A DNA stretch of 6,206 nucleotides from Helicobacteraceae bacterium (GCA_011390075.1 JAABTA010000062.1:1-6206); one strand, 5' to 3'. Counted from the first letter of the stretch, positions 1 through 6,206 are shown. Program-made: numbers and translations. The notes: a model not told the origin generated them from the letters alone.

Positions 1-2044
1 CTGTTTCACGGATGACAAACTCCTCTAAAAATGGCTCTTCAATTTTTTCAAAATCTACACGCAAGATCTCCTCTATCCTCTCTTGAGCTGAGCTCTCTTG
101 GGTGCATAACCACTTGTCTTTTGCTGTATGCGCCTCATCCCATGTAAATGGAGAACCAATAATAAAGATTCCACCATCATTTAATCTGTGGGCAATATCT
201 TTTAAAAATTTTTCTGGGTCATAGACTCTATCGATTAAATTCATAGAGATAATCAAATCATATCCAGTAAAATGAGGCTTTAAGTTACACGCATCTCCTT
301 GCCAAAACTCTATTTTAGAGGTGTCTATATCTTCTAGAGCCAGATCTTTCAAAGTGACTTCGACTTTTGCTTTCAAGTCTCCCTCAATTTTTCTCGTAAA
401 CCCAACTCTTCTATCATCCATCAAAAACTGTCCAATGCGGATAAATCTTGCACTAAAGTCAATGCCTGTCACACTCTCAAACTCACGGGCCAACTCAAAT
501 ACACCTCTTCCAACACCGCAACCAAGATCAAGAGCCCTTCCCTTTTTATCTGTGTATTTAAAAGCAATTGCAGCACATCTTTTGTGAAAATTGCTAAGAC
601 CGTAATGCTCTTTGCCATAATGAAAATCGGAGTATTCTGCGATCTGTTCGTCTGTTTCGTAGAAGTTATTTTGATGGGTTTTTTCTCTTTTTTCCGTCTC
701 AACATATCTAAACCCAGCGTGTTGATAGAAGTGTCTTCTAAAAGCGTATCGACTCTCTTTAATGGCTTCGTTTCCAGTGCTAATCCAACTGCCACCTTTA
801 ATAAGGTTATGGCGATTATCAAAAGTTGGGGTAGAAAAATCATCATACACAGGGTGGACTACAAATCCTTCATATCCATCAATAGGCGTGGTTGTCCACT
901 GCCACACATTACCAACTACATCATAAAACTCTCCCTGCCCAAACTCATCTACAGGGCAAGAGGAGGCGTAGTGTTCAAGATTTATATTTCCTGGGGCTTT
1001 CTCTCCCCACTCTGGCTCATCTTGCAAACCGCTAACCTCACGGAGCCTGTACCACATAGCTTCTGTTGGAAGGGTGATATTTTTTTTCTCTTTTTTGCTT
1101 TTCCAGTTACAAAAGGCTTCTGCTTCTAAGAAGTTCACATCCACAGGCCAGTTCATAGGCATGGGGATCTCTCGTGTCATGGTTCTGTAGTGATACTCAC
1201 CATTTTTTGGTACCCAAAAGGCAGGATGTTTGACACCTTTGTACTCTTTCCATCTTTGCCCCTCTTTGCTCCAAAACTCATCATGCTTATAGCCCCCATC
1301 ACGGACAAACTCTAAAAACTCCCCATTAGAGACTAAGTATTTAGAGGCTTTAAAGTCCTCTACCTTTTCCTCATAGACTCCATACTCATTATCCCAACCA
1401 TAAAGCCTATCATCTCTTGATTTTCCTAGCTTTATCATGCAGGCACTCACAGGAAGCAGCTCATTCTCAGGAGCCTCGCCAGATCTGTTACACTCGACCC
1501 AAAATGGATCTTCTTTTATATCTTCAATACCTAATTGTCTATGCAAAACACTCGAGGTCTCTATATGGATTCGCTCGTGTTCGATGCCCATGAGAATGAC
1601 CCAGAAAGGATCTTTCCAGCCAATAGGCAGAGCAAAATCGGTTGTGTTAATAAAGTGTATCACCTTCTCTTTGACTTTTTTTCTATACTCTCTCACCTCA
1701 TCTACACTAGGCCATGAGTAATTTTGGGTATTAAGATCATCCCAACTCATCTCATCTACCCCAATAGCAAACATCTGCTCAAATTGAGGGTTAATCCGCT
1801 CATCAATCAGTTTGGCAACAATAAGTTTATTAATAAAAAAAGAGGCGGTGTGCCCAAAATAAAATATAAGCTGATGCCTAAGAGGTTCTGGTTGTCTGTA
1901 AAAGACCTCATCTGATGCCAAACAGTCAAAGAGCCTTTCATAGGTTTCATAGGTTTTTAAAAAATAGTCTAAGATCTCGGCTCTTTTTTTCTCTATAGTT
2001 TCTCCTGTTAAAAGTACATTTCTTGTTAGTAGCGCTCTATCCAT
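1..2044 (-). CDS. ovoA: OvoA: 5-histidylcysteine sulfoxide synthase / 4-mercaptohistidine N1-methyltransferase (3' end cut off by window)
   Basis: Reading the minus strand from the ATG at 2044 gives 681 codons without a stop to the left edge; only a few tens of C-terminal residues should be missing from a family of about 700. Three domains follow in order. A DinB-like iron-binding domain (about 10-170) has H65 and the HX3HXE motif HERIHIE (H156, H160, E162), the expected three-histidine non-haem Fe set. An FGE/sulfatase-modifying domain (about 195-450) has GNVWQWT (378-384), KGGSW (416-420) and AGFRYV (443-448); Y400 lies near where the family's active-site Tyr is expected (inferred). A class I AdoMet methyltransferase domain (about 470 onward) has motif I ALDLGCGVGRG (504-514). 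Known for the family: O2-dependent coupling of cysteine to histidine C5 as a sulfoxide and, after a separate lyase (OvoB), N-methylation to ovothiol A; cytoplasmic. The start sits 3 nt after the upstream oxidoreductase stop, with a good ribosome site. Other open frames inside it are shadows. No ovoB is visible. Confidence 0.95.
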   Translation of the reverse strand, partial: MDRALLTRNVLLTGETIEKKRAEILDYFLKTYETYERLFDCLASDEVFYRQPEPLRHQLIFYFGHTASFFINKLIVAKLIDERINPQFEQMFAIGVDEMSWDDLNTQNYSWPSVDEVREYRKKVKEKVIHFINTTDFALPIGWKDPFWVILMGIEHERIHIETSSVLHRQLGIEDIKEDPFWVECNRSGEAPENELLPVSACMIKLGKSRDDRLYGWDNEYGVYEEKVEDFKASKYLVSNGEFLEFVRDGGYKHDEFWSKEGQRWKEYKGVKHPAFWVPKNGEYHYRTMTREIPMPMNWPVDVNFLEAEAFCNWKSKKEKKNITLPTEAMWYRLREVSGLQDEPEWGEKAPGNINLEHYASSCPVDEFGQGEFYDVVGNVWQWTTTPIDGYEGFVVHPVYDDFSTPTFDNRHNLIKGGSWISTGNEAIKESRYAFRRHFYQHAGFRYVETEKREKTHQNNFYETDEQIAEYSDFHYGKEHYGLSNFHKRCAAIAFKYTDKKGRALDLGCGVGRGVFELAREFESVTGIDFSARFIRIGQFLMDDRRVGFTRKIEGDLKAKVEVTLKDLALEDIDTSKIEFWQGDACNLKPHFTGYDLIISMNLIDRVYDPEKFLKDIAHRLNDGGIFIIGSPFTWDEAHTAKDKWLCTQESSAQERIEEILRVDFEKIEEPFLEEFVIRET
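1936..1953 (-). repeat. 9-bp perfect tandem duplication inside ovoA
   Basis: The plus strand reads TTTCATAGG twice in a row and then TTT. On the coding strand this gives the in-frame duplication TYE-TYE near residues 31-36 of OvoA, in the N-terminal helix before the iron-binding motifs. The reading frame is kept. It is a small repeat that could vary in copy number by slippage, but nothing shows that it does. Confidence 0.6.
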
Positions 2045-2047
2045 TCT

Positions 2048-3040
2048 TTAGTTATCTCCAACTTTTACTAAATATCTTCCAACTGCTCTGCCTAAAAGAA
2101 GCTCTTGCAGTTTTGGTGGCACCTCTTCTAGTATAATTTTTGTGGTTAAACTCTCTAGGGTATTGAGTTTATACTCTTTTGCTAGCTTTTTCCATGCATG
2201 CTCTTTTTTCTCTAAACTGCACTCAACCGAGTCAATCCCAATAAGCCTTACCCCTCGTAAAATAAATGGAAACACATTAGTAGGAAGCTCGTGAGAACTT
2301 GTCAGTCCACAGCAAGTTGCCACCCCATCATATTTGAGAGTTTTTAGAAAATATGCCAGTATCTTTCCACCTACCGTGTCGATTATGCCAGCATACGCTC
2401 CTTTTAGCATAGGCTTCTTACTCTCTAGATCAAGCTTGTCCCGCAAAAGCACCTGATCGGCGCCTATGGAGTTGAGATATTTAATCTTTTCCTCTTTTCC
2501 AGTGACAGCCACCACAGAAAATCCCAGTTTTGCCAAAATAGCAACCACCAAACTTCCAACCCCACCTGTTGCCCCAGTGACAACAATTTTTCCATGATTT
2601 GGTGTGACTTTTGAGTCTAAAAGCTCGTTAATGCTCAGTGCCGCTGTGAGCCCTGCTGTTCCCAAAGACATAATCTCACTCTCATCAAGACTCTCTGGAA
2701 TTGTAAGAGCCCAAGAAGCAGGTACTTTAACAAATTTTGCGTGTCCGCCCTTGGTGTGCATACCAAGATCGTATCCTGTGACAACCACCTTGTCCCCAAC
2801 ACTAAAATGACTACCATTACTCTCAACAATCTCACCAGCTAAATCCACTCCTGTTATATGAGGAAAGTTTCTAGACACTCCAGGGTTTCCAATGCTACTT
2901 AACGCATCTTTATAGTTTAAAGAGGAGTAGCTTACCTTGATTAAGATCTCCCCCTCTTCTACCACAGGCATATCAAGATCTTTCACACTACATACAAACT
3001 CATCGCCTTGTTTTTCAACTAGAATACCTCTATTACTCAT
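2048..3040 (-). CDS. yhdH: YhdH/YhfP-family (AcuI-like) NADPH-dependent quinone oxidoreductase
   Basis: A 330-residue medium-chain dehydrogenase/reductase without the zinc ligands, complete and close to the usual length of about 325. The N-terminal GroES-like half (about 25-115) has SSLNYKDAL (39-47) and GVDLAGE (64-70). The Rossmann half has the nucleotide loop TGATGGVG (155-162), then VTGKEEK (179-185) and YLNSIGAD (188-195), and late PFILRGVRLIGIDSV (258-272). That combination is characteristic of the YhdH/YhfP subgroup. Escherichia coli YhdH (AcuI) reduces acryloyl-CoA with NADPH; other members are only known as quinone or enone reductases, so the substrate here is uncertain. The start is supported by AAAGG (3049-3053 on the minus strand) 8 nt upstream. 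It is the first gene of a two-gene unit with ovoA, whose ATG follows this stop by 3 nt. A role in ovothiol metabolism is possible but only inferred from that spacing. Confidence 0.9.
   Translation of the reverse strand: MSNRGILVEKQGDEFVCSVKDLDMPVVEEGEILIKVSYSSLNYKDALSSIGNPGVSRNFPHITGVDLAGEIVESNGSHFSVGDKVVVTGYDLGMHTKGGHAKFVKVPASWALTIPESLDESEIMSLGTAGLTAALSINELLDSKVTPNHGKIVVTGATGGVGSLVVAILAKLGFSVVAVTGKEEKIKYLNSIGADQVLLRDKLDLESKKPMLKGAYAGIIDTVGGKILAYFLKTLKYDGVATCCGLTSSHELPTNVFPFILRGVRLIGIDSVECSLEKKEHAWKKLAKEYKLNTLESLTTKIILEEVPPKLQELLLGRAVGRYLVKVGDN
2055..2060 (-). promoter_or_regulatory. Ribosome binding site of ovoA, inside the end of the upstream gene
   Basis: The minus strand reads TGGAGA with 10 nt between it and the ATG at 2044. 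It lies within the last codons of the oxidoreductase gene, so ovoA probably starts translation by coupling to that gene. It supports the chosen ovoA start. Confidence 0.65.
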
Positions 3041-3167
3041 GTTTATTGCCTTTCATTTTTTAAAACTTTACCTTATCAAGCTAATTTTTTTATTAAACAG
3101 AGATCTTTTATGGCTACAAAAACAGTTTTATGTATAATATAGACTCAATATTCAATTTTGGAGAACA
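3041..3167. other. Divergent intergenic region between the oxidoreductase-ovoA unit and the pgbA-like/glcD unit
   Basis: These 127 nt of very AT-rich DNA hold the upstream signals of both transcription units. On the plus strand a good -10 box is visible at 3133-3138. On the minus strand I find a ribosome site (3049-3053) but no convincing promoter; TATTAT, the reverse of the same AT-rich patch, is a weak candidate and would leave a leader of about 90 nt. One AGATCT palindrome lies at 3101-3106. I see no clear operator or riboswitch fold. Confidence 0.6.
3133..3138 (+). promoter_or_regulatory. Probable sigma-70 -10 box for the pgbA-like/glcD unit
   Basis: The sequence is a perfect TATAAT preceded by TG, 29 nt upstream of the pgbA-like ATG, which would give a leader of roughly 20-25 nt. 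No good -35 hexamer is visible at the usual distance; that is common in Campylobacterota, where T-rich stretches often stand in for it, and runs of T do occur at about 3085-3092 and 3106-3109. Assigned from sequence alone. Confidence 0.5.
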
Positions 3168-3887
3168 ATGAAAACATTACTACTACTTTTATGTATGACC
3201 GCATCAATATTTGCCATAGACACCTCTAAGGTGCTCACCACAGAGACAAAAGACGAAACAACCATAGTCACAGCACAAGCCCCCACTTTAAAAGTGGGAG
3301 AAGAGGCATATATCGTGCGAAAACTGCAAGATGGCACATCGATAATTGGTTTTCACTGTCTGCTCAAGAGCCAACAAGATACCCTTGCAACTTTTTATTG
3401 TGAAAAGTTTGATGGTATCTCTCAAGAAGCAATGCCAAAGATAAACTTTCAAGCACAAGTGGGAGACACTCTTGTGCTGAATCCAATGAAAAAAAGAGCG
3501 CTTATTATTACAACCTCTCAAAACAAATACCTAAAATTAAGAGACTATTTTAAAGAGTACAACCTAGTCCACCCAGATCTTTTTGCTGCGTCTCTCTACG
3601 AAGAGAGCAACCCTTTACCAACACGACATGATTTTCAAAATTTTTGTAAGCAGTACTATGTTGCCACACTGATTTTTGATCTTGCAGATGGTATCAAAAC
3701 TGCCAACTGCCAAAGCTTTGAGATCTTGCAAACATTTCGGAAAAAATCTCTAGACGAGCACAAGCAGATGAAGCCCTTTTTTCATAGGCTAGACACAATC
3801 ACTCCAGGATTTTGGAACTGGTTTGGTGCCACAGAGATAGAAGATTTCCATACATATTACAAGGAGCTCCTCAATGATGTTAACTAA
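3168..3887 (+). CDS. Secreted protein with a PgbA_N-like domain (plasminogen-binding protein N-terminal family)
   Basis: A 239-residue protein with a clear Sec signal peptide: K2, a leucine-rich core (4-8) and a likely cleavage after SIFA at about residue 16, so it is exported to the periplasm or surface. I assign it to the PgbA N-terminal family from its overall look and from its place directly upstream of glcD, as I recall for pgbA (HP0508) and glcD (HP0509) in Helicobacter pylori; this is recollection, not a search. Visible features are the LKVGEEAYIV segment (41-50), a conserved-looking middle with LKLRDYFKEYNLVHPDLFAA (122-141), and a C-terminal aromatic patch FWNWFGATEIEDFHTYY (215-231). 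The mature part has four cysteines (C64, C78, C160, C181). H. pylori PgbA has a long lysine-rich C-terminal extension; this protein lacks it and ends in Asn, so plasminogen binding should not be assumed. GGAG (3160-3163) lies 4 nt before the ATG, slightly close. Its end overlaps glcD by 14 nt. Confidence 0.75.
   Translation: MKTLLLLLCMTASIFAIDTSKVLTTETKDETTIVTAQAPTLKVGEEAYIVRKLQDGTSIIGFHCLLKSQQDTLATFYCEKFDGISQEAMPKINFQAQVGDTLVLNPMKKRALIITTSQNKYLKLRDYFKEYNLVHPDLFAASLYEESNPLPTRHDFQNFCKQYYVATLIFDLADGIKTANCQSFEILQTFRKKSLDEHKQMKPFFHRLDTITPGFWNWFGATEIEDFHTYYKELLNDVN
3861..3866 (+). promoter_or_regulatory. Ribosome binding site that decides the glcD start
   Basis: AAGGAG lies inside the last codons of the pgbA-like gene. 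Two adjacent ATGs follow: at 3874 (spacing 7 nt) and at 3877 (spacing 10 nt). The first has the better spacing and was chosen; the second would remove one residue only. The site overlaps the palindrome GGAGCTCC (3863-3870). Confidence 0.7.
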
Positions 3888-5259
3888 AGAGAATATTCAA
3901 GAGCTAAAAAATATAGTTGCAGAGGAGAACTGCTATGCCGACAAAGCCCACAGACTCGCCTACTCCTATGATGCAACAAGAAATACCTTAGAGCCAGAAA
4001 TTGTTGTTTTTCCTAGAGATGAGAAGGATGTTGTACAGGTACTTAAATATTGTAATGCCAAAAAAATCAATATTGTCCCAAGAGGGGCTGGCAGTGGCTT
4101 TACAGGTGGGGCTTTGCCTGCAAGAGGGGGCGTGGTTTTAGCTTTTGAAAAACATATGAATAAGATCTTAGAGATAGATGAGAAAAACTTAGTTGCTAGA
4201 GTCCAGCCCGGCGTTGTGAATATGGATTTTCAAAAAGAGGTGGAGCAAGTTGGTCTTTTCTATCCACCAGATCCAGCGAGCCAAGACTACTCAACCCTAG
4301 GGGGCAATGTCAGCGAAAATGCTGGGGGAATGAGAGCGGCAAAGTATGGCATCACTAAAGATTATGTCATGGCGCTTAGAGCAATTTTGCCTAATGGAGA
4401 TCTTATCCGTGCTGGGAAAAAAACAATTAAAGATGTAGCAGGCTACAACATTGCTGGAATCCTTACAGCAAGTGAGGGAACTTTGGCAGTGATTACAGAG
4501 ATAACTTTAAAGCTTATCCCTAAGCCAAAAATGAGCGCTACTGCCTTTGGGGTTTTTCCGAGTGTTCATGCCGCAATGAATGCAACTTACAAAACTTTTG
4601 CAGCTGGTGTCACCCCTGTGGCTATGGAGTTTTTGGATAATTTAACCATTAGGGCTGTTGAGGCAACCTTTAAAAAGGGGCTCCCTACCGAAGCTGGGGC
4701 AATTTTGATTACCGATGTCGATGGAAACTTGCAAGAAGAGATTGACTTTCAGTTAAAAGAGCTAGAGCGAGTCTTCAAAGAAAACGGAGCAAGTGAGTTT
4801 AAAAAAGCAACTACACAAGAGGAGTCTAATGAGATCTGGTTTGCAAGACGCAACGCCTCTCCCTCTTTAAAAACATATGGTCCAACTAAACTCAACGAAG
4901 ATATAACAGTCCCTAGAGCAAAACTCCCTCAATTGCTAGAAAAAATAGAGGCGATCGGCAAAAAGTATGATCATCAAATCCCTTGCTTTGGGCACACTGG
5001 CGATGGGAATGTTCATGTCAATGTCATGACCAATAAAAATGATTCAAGCAAATACCTAAAAGCCGAAAAAGCTATTGTCGATATCTTTGCAGCCGCCGTA
5101 GAACTAGAGGGAACACTCAGTGGCGAACACGGGATTGGTCTTTCAAAAGCTCCCTACATGGAGATGGCATTTACAAAACAAGAGATGGATCTTTTTAGAG
5201 CTTTAAAAAAGACTTTTGATCCAAATAATATCCTCAACCCATACAAGATGGGAATATAG
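3874..5259 (+). CDS. glcD: GlcD-type FAD-linked 2-hydroxyacid dehydrogenase (glycolate oxidase subunit GlcD family)
   Basis: A 461-residue flavoprotein of normal family length. The N-terminal PCMH-type FAD-binding domain (about 35-215) contains PRGAGSGFTGGALP (69-82) and the second FAD segment from ASQDYSTLGGN to AKYG (136-159). The C-terminal FAD-oxidase domain contains WFARRNASP (322-330), HTGDGNVHVN (374-383), SGEHGIG (416-422) and the usual ending NILNPYKM (452-459); the histidines of HTGDGNVH and GEHG are the family's likely metal and substrate region. Family members oxidise glycolate or D-lactate (some D-2-hydroxyglutarate) and pass electrons to the quinone pool, usually with other subunits. 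No GlcE or GlcF is encoded here, so the precise substrate and partners are open. The gene overlaps the upstream secreted-protein gene by 14 nt in another frame, with its ribosome site inside that gene, and is probably co-transcribed and coupled. Confidence 0.93.
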   Translation: MMLTKENIQELKNIVAEENCYADKAHRLAYSYDATRNTLEPEIVVFPRDEKDVVQVLKYCNAKKINIVPRGAGSGFTGGALPARGGVVLAFEKHMNKILEIDEKNLVARVQPGVVNMDFQKEVEQVGLFYPPDPASQDYSTLGGNVSENAGGMRAAKYGITKDYVMALRAILPNGDLIRAGKKTIKDVAGYNIAGILTASEGTLAVITEITLKLIPKPKMSATAFGVFPSVHAAMNATYKTFAAGVTPVAMEFLDNLTIRAVEATFKKGLPTEAGAILITDVDGNLQEEIDFQLKELERVFKENGASEFKKATTQEESNEIWFARRNASPSLKTYGPTKLNEDITVPRAKLPQLLEKIEAIGKKYDHQIPCFGHTGDGNVHVNVMTNKNDSSKYLKAEKAIVDIFAAAVELEGTLSGEHGIGLSKAPYMEMAFTKQEMDLFRALKKTFDPNNILNPYKMGI

Positions 5260-5305
5260 TCTTTTTGCCAGTAAGCCCAAGGTGGTATCGAGCTCAATCT
5301 TGTTG

Positions 5306-5329
5306 AGAGGGGTAAAAGCTACCTCCTCT
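5306..5329. terminator. Imperfect hairpin between convergent glcD and metH, possible terminator
   Basis: AGAGGGGTA (5306-5314) can pair with TACC (5320-5323) and CCTCT (5325-5329), giving nine base pairs with a 5-nt loop and a single bulged T at 5324. It lies in the 69-nt gap between two convergent genes and touches the metH stop codon (5329-5331). Neither strand shows a good T-run directly after the stem, so it is not a textbook intrinsic terminator. A second, weaker stem is CTCAA (5293-5297) with TTGAG (5303-5307). Confidence 0.35.
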
Positions 5330-6206
5330 TAAGTCGTATAATACACTGCCTCAGGGTGCACCGTCACAACTGCGCTGGTGGTGCATTCTGGAACCATTAA
5401 AAAAGTCTCTGTAAGAGTTATTCCGTGTGCTTCTGGTTTGAGTAGATCAAAGATCACTTGGTTATCCGCAAGTTCTGGGCATGCTGCGTAGCCGAAGCTG
5501 TAGCGTTTGCCTTGGTAGTGGCTTAGTTTAATCTCTTTTAGATCTGGCTCTTCTTTGCCTTGTGTGACTCCAAGCTCGATTCTAATCTGTTTGTGGATGA
5601 GCTCGGCTAGGGCTTCTGCTAACTCTGTGGCAAGACCATGCACTAGATAGTACTCTTTGAGTTCACCATTGTTGTAAAGCTTTTTTTCGTACTCATCTAG
5701 CTTTTGCCCTGCGCTTACAAGGGTGACGGGTAAGATGTCCTCTTTGTTGTAGTAATCGCTTAGGGCTCTGTGTGGTGGGTTTTTCCCTCGTGGAAATTCT
5801 AGAGTGTGGGTGATGTTTTTTCCATCTCCTAAGATGTGGAGTTGCTCCCCCTCTTTTGTAATAGGAAAATAGCCATAAAGCACCACTGGATCAAAAAGCC
5901 CCTCTTTGATAAACTTATTTTTAAGTCTTAAAAAATTTGGCTCTGCTTCTTCTTTGATGAGATCTTTCGCCTTTTTTTTATCTTTAGACTTATAGCCCCA
6001 ACTTCTTGTGTACATGCCTTTGACATTCACCCAAGCAAAAACCGTGTCTACATCAAAATTCGTAAACTCTTTTTTGCCCCAAAATGGAGGAGTGAGTTTT
6101 TTTGTGTAGGGTTTAGGAAGTTCTATTGCTGATGGGTCAATCTCTTTTTTCTCCTTATCATTAGGAGACACCTCTTTAGCTTCTTTCATATTTGGATCGA
6201 CAAAGT
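5329..6206 (-). CDS. metH: Cobalamin-dependent methionine synthase MetH, C-terminal AdoMet-activation domain (5' part outside the window)
   Basis: The frame stays open from the right edge (codons V-D-P-N precede the first internal ATG at 6189), so this is the 3' part, about 292 codons, of a longer gene. Numbering from that internal Met, a charged lysine-rich linker (about 1-30) leads into the activation domain. DVDTVFAWVN (46-55) carries D48, which I place at the AdoMet-binding Asp of E. coli MetH (D946). LYGYFPI (104-110), LEFPRGK (130-136) and GLATELAEALAELIH (185-199) follow. RYSFGYAACPEL (229-240) holds the Arg that binds the AdoMet carboxylate, then LTETF (259-263) and the terminal HPEAVYY (278-284). 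Known role: methyl transfer from methyltetrahydrofolate to homocysteine through B12; this domain reductively remethylates oxidised cob(II)alamin using AdoMet and an electron donor. The protein ends soon after HPEAVYY, without the longer tail of the E. coli enzyme. It is convergent with glcD and probably unrelated to it. Confidence 0.93.
   Translation of the reverse strand, partial: FVDPNMKEAKEVSPNDKEKKEIDPSAIELPKPYTKKLTPPFWGKKEFTNFDVDTVFAWVNVKGMYTRSWGYKSKDKKKAKDLIKEEAEPNFLRLKNKFIKEGLFDPVVLYGYFPITKEGEQLHILGDGKNITHTLEFPRGKNPPHRALSDYYNKEDILPVTLVSAGQKLDEYEKKLYNNGELKEYYLVHGLATELAEALAELIHKQIRIELGVTQGKEEPDLKEIKLSHYQGKRYSFGYAACPELADNQVIFDLLKPEAHGITLTETFLMVPECTTSAVVTVHPEAVYYTT

Noticed and set aside
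469..846. A 125-codon minus-strand open frame inside the ovoA region, suggesting a frameshift or a separate gene
   Set aside because: The ovoA frame itself is unbroken over all 681 codons and carries the domain motifs through this stretch; the other frame has no family resemblance.
584..1129. A 181-codon plus-strand open frame antisense to ovoA
   Set aside because: It is rich in Phe, Ile and Ser as expected from the complement of an AT-rich gene, has no domain I recognise, and lies fully across conserved OvoA coding sequence.
1437..1915. Plus-strand open frames antisense to the OvoA N-terminal domain
   Set aside because: They are short, overlap each other, and lie across the conserved iron-binding motif region of OvoA.
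2604..3137. Short plus- and minus-strand frames within and beside the oxidoreductase gene
   Set aside because: They are shadows of a well-supported 330-residue enzyme; none has a family signature.
3863..3870. Palindrome GGAGCTCC over the glcD ribosome site as a regulatory hairpin
   Set aside because: A perfect palindrome without a loop cannot form a stable hairpin in one RNA; it more likely reflects the AAGGAG site followed by the codon for Leu.
6187..6189. ATG at 6189 as the true start of a 286-residue protein
   Set aside because: The frame remains open to the window edge (V-D-P-N before it), no ribosome site is seen, and the content is only the last domain of MetH.
1..6206. CRISPR array, tRNA or rRNA gene, insertion sequence, prophage or integron signs
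   Set aside because: No spaced direct repeats, cloverleaf, transposase or integrase motif, or terminal inverted repeats could be seen, and nearly all of the window is covered by recognisable metabolic genes.

Overview
The window looks like a piece of a Campylobacterota (epsilonproteobacterial) chromosome, probably a free-living Sulfurimonas- or Sulfurovum-like organism. The reasons are an AT-rich composition (roughly 40% GC by eye), dense packing with short or overlapping gene junctions, and a PgbA_N-type secreted protein gene directly followed by glcD, a gene pair I recall from Helicobacter pylori. The genus is inference, since no rRNA or other strong marker is present.

Layout: positions 1-3040 carry two minus-strand genes in one transcription unit. 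A YhdH/YhfP-type NADPH oxidoreductase (2048-3040) is followed after 3 nt by ovoA (2044 down to the left edge, C-terminus cut off). OvoA is the bifunctional 5-histidylcysteine sulfoxide synthase / 4-mercaptohistidine N-methyltransferase of ovothiol synthesis. A 127-nt divergent intergenic region (3041-3167) separates this from a plus-strand pair: a secreted PgbA_N-domain protein (3168-3887) and a GlcD-type FAD-linked 2-hydroxyacid dehydrogenase (3874-5259). These two overlap by 14 nt, which suggests translational coupling. A 69-nt convergent gap holding an imperfect hairpin precedes the C-terminal part of a minus-strand cobalamin-dependent methionine synthase (metH, 5329 to beyond the right edge).

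Functionally, the left half points to ovothiol, a redox-active thiohistidine made from histidine and cysteine with O2 and AdoMet. MetH supports the AdoMet supply in a general way, but it is a housekeeping gene and not evidently part of the same system. The oxidoreductase-ovoA junction is tight enough to ask whether the oxidoreductase serves ovothiol metabolism. The pgbA-like/glcD pair is a second unit of unclear joint function.

I see no RNA gene, CRISPR array, insertion sequence or phage element. I do not see a clearly novel system. The most notable observations are the oxidoreductase-ovoA coupling, the PgbA_N-only protein coupled to glcD, and an unexpected excess of the palindrome AGATCT across the whole window.
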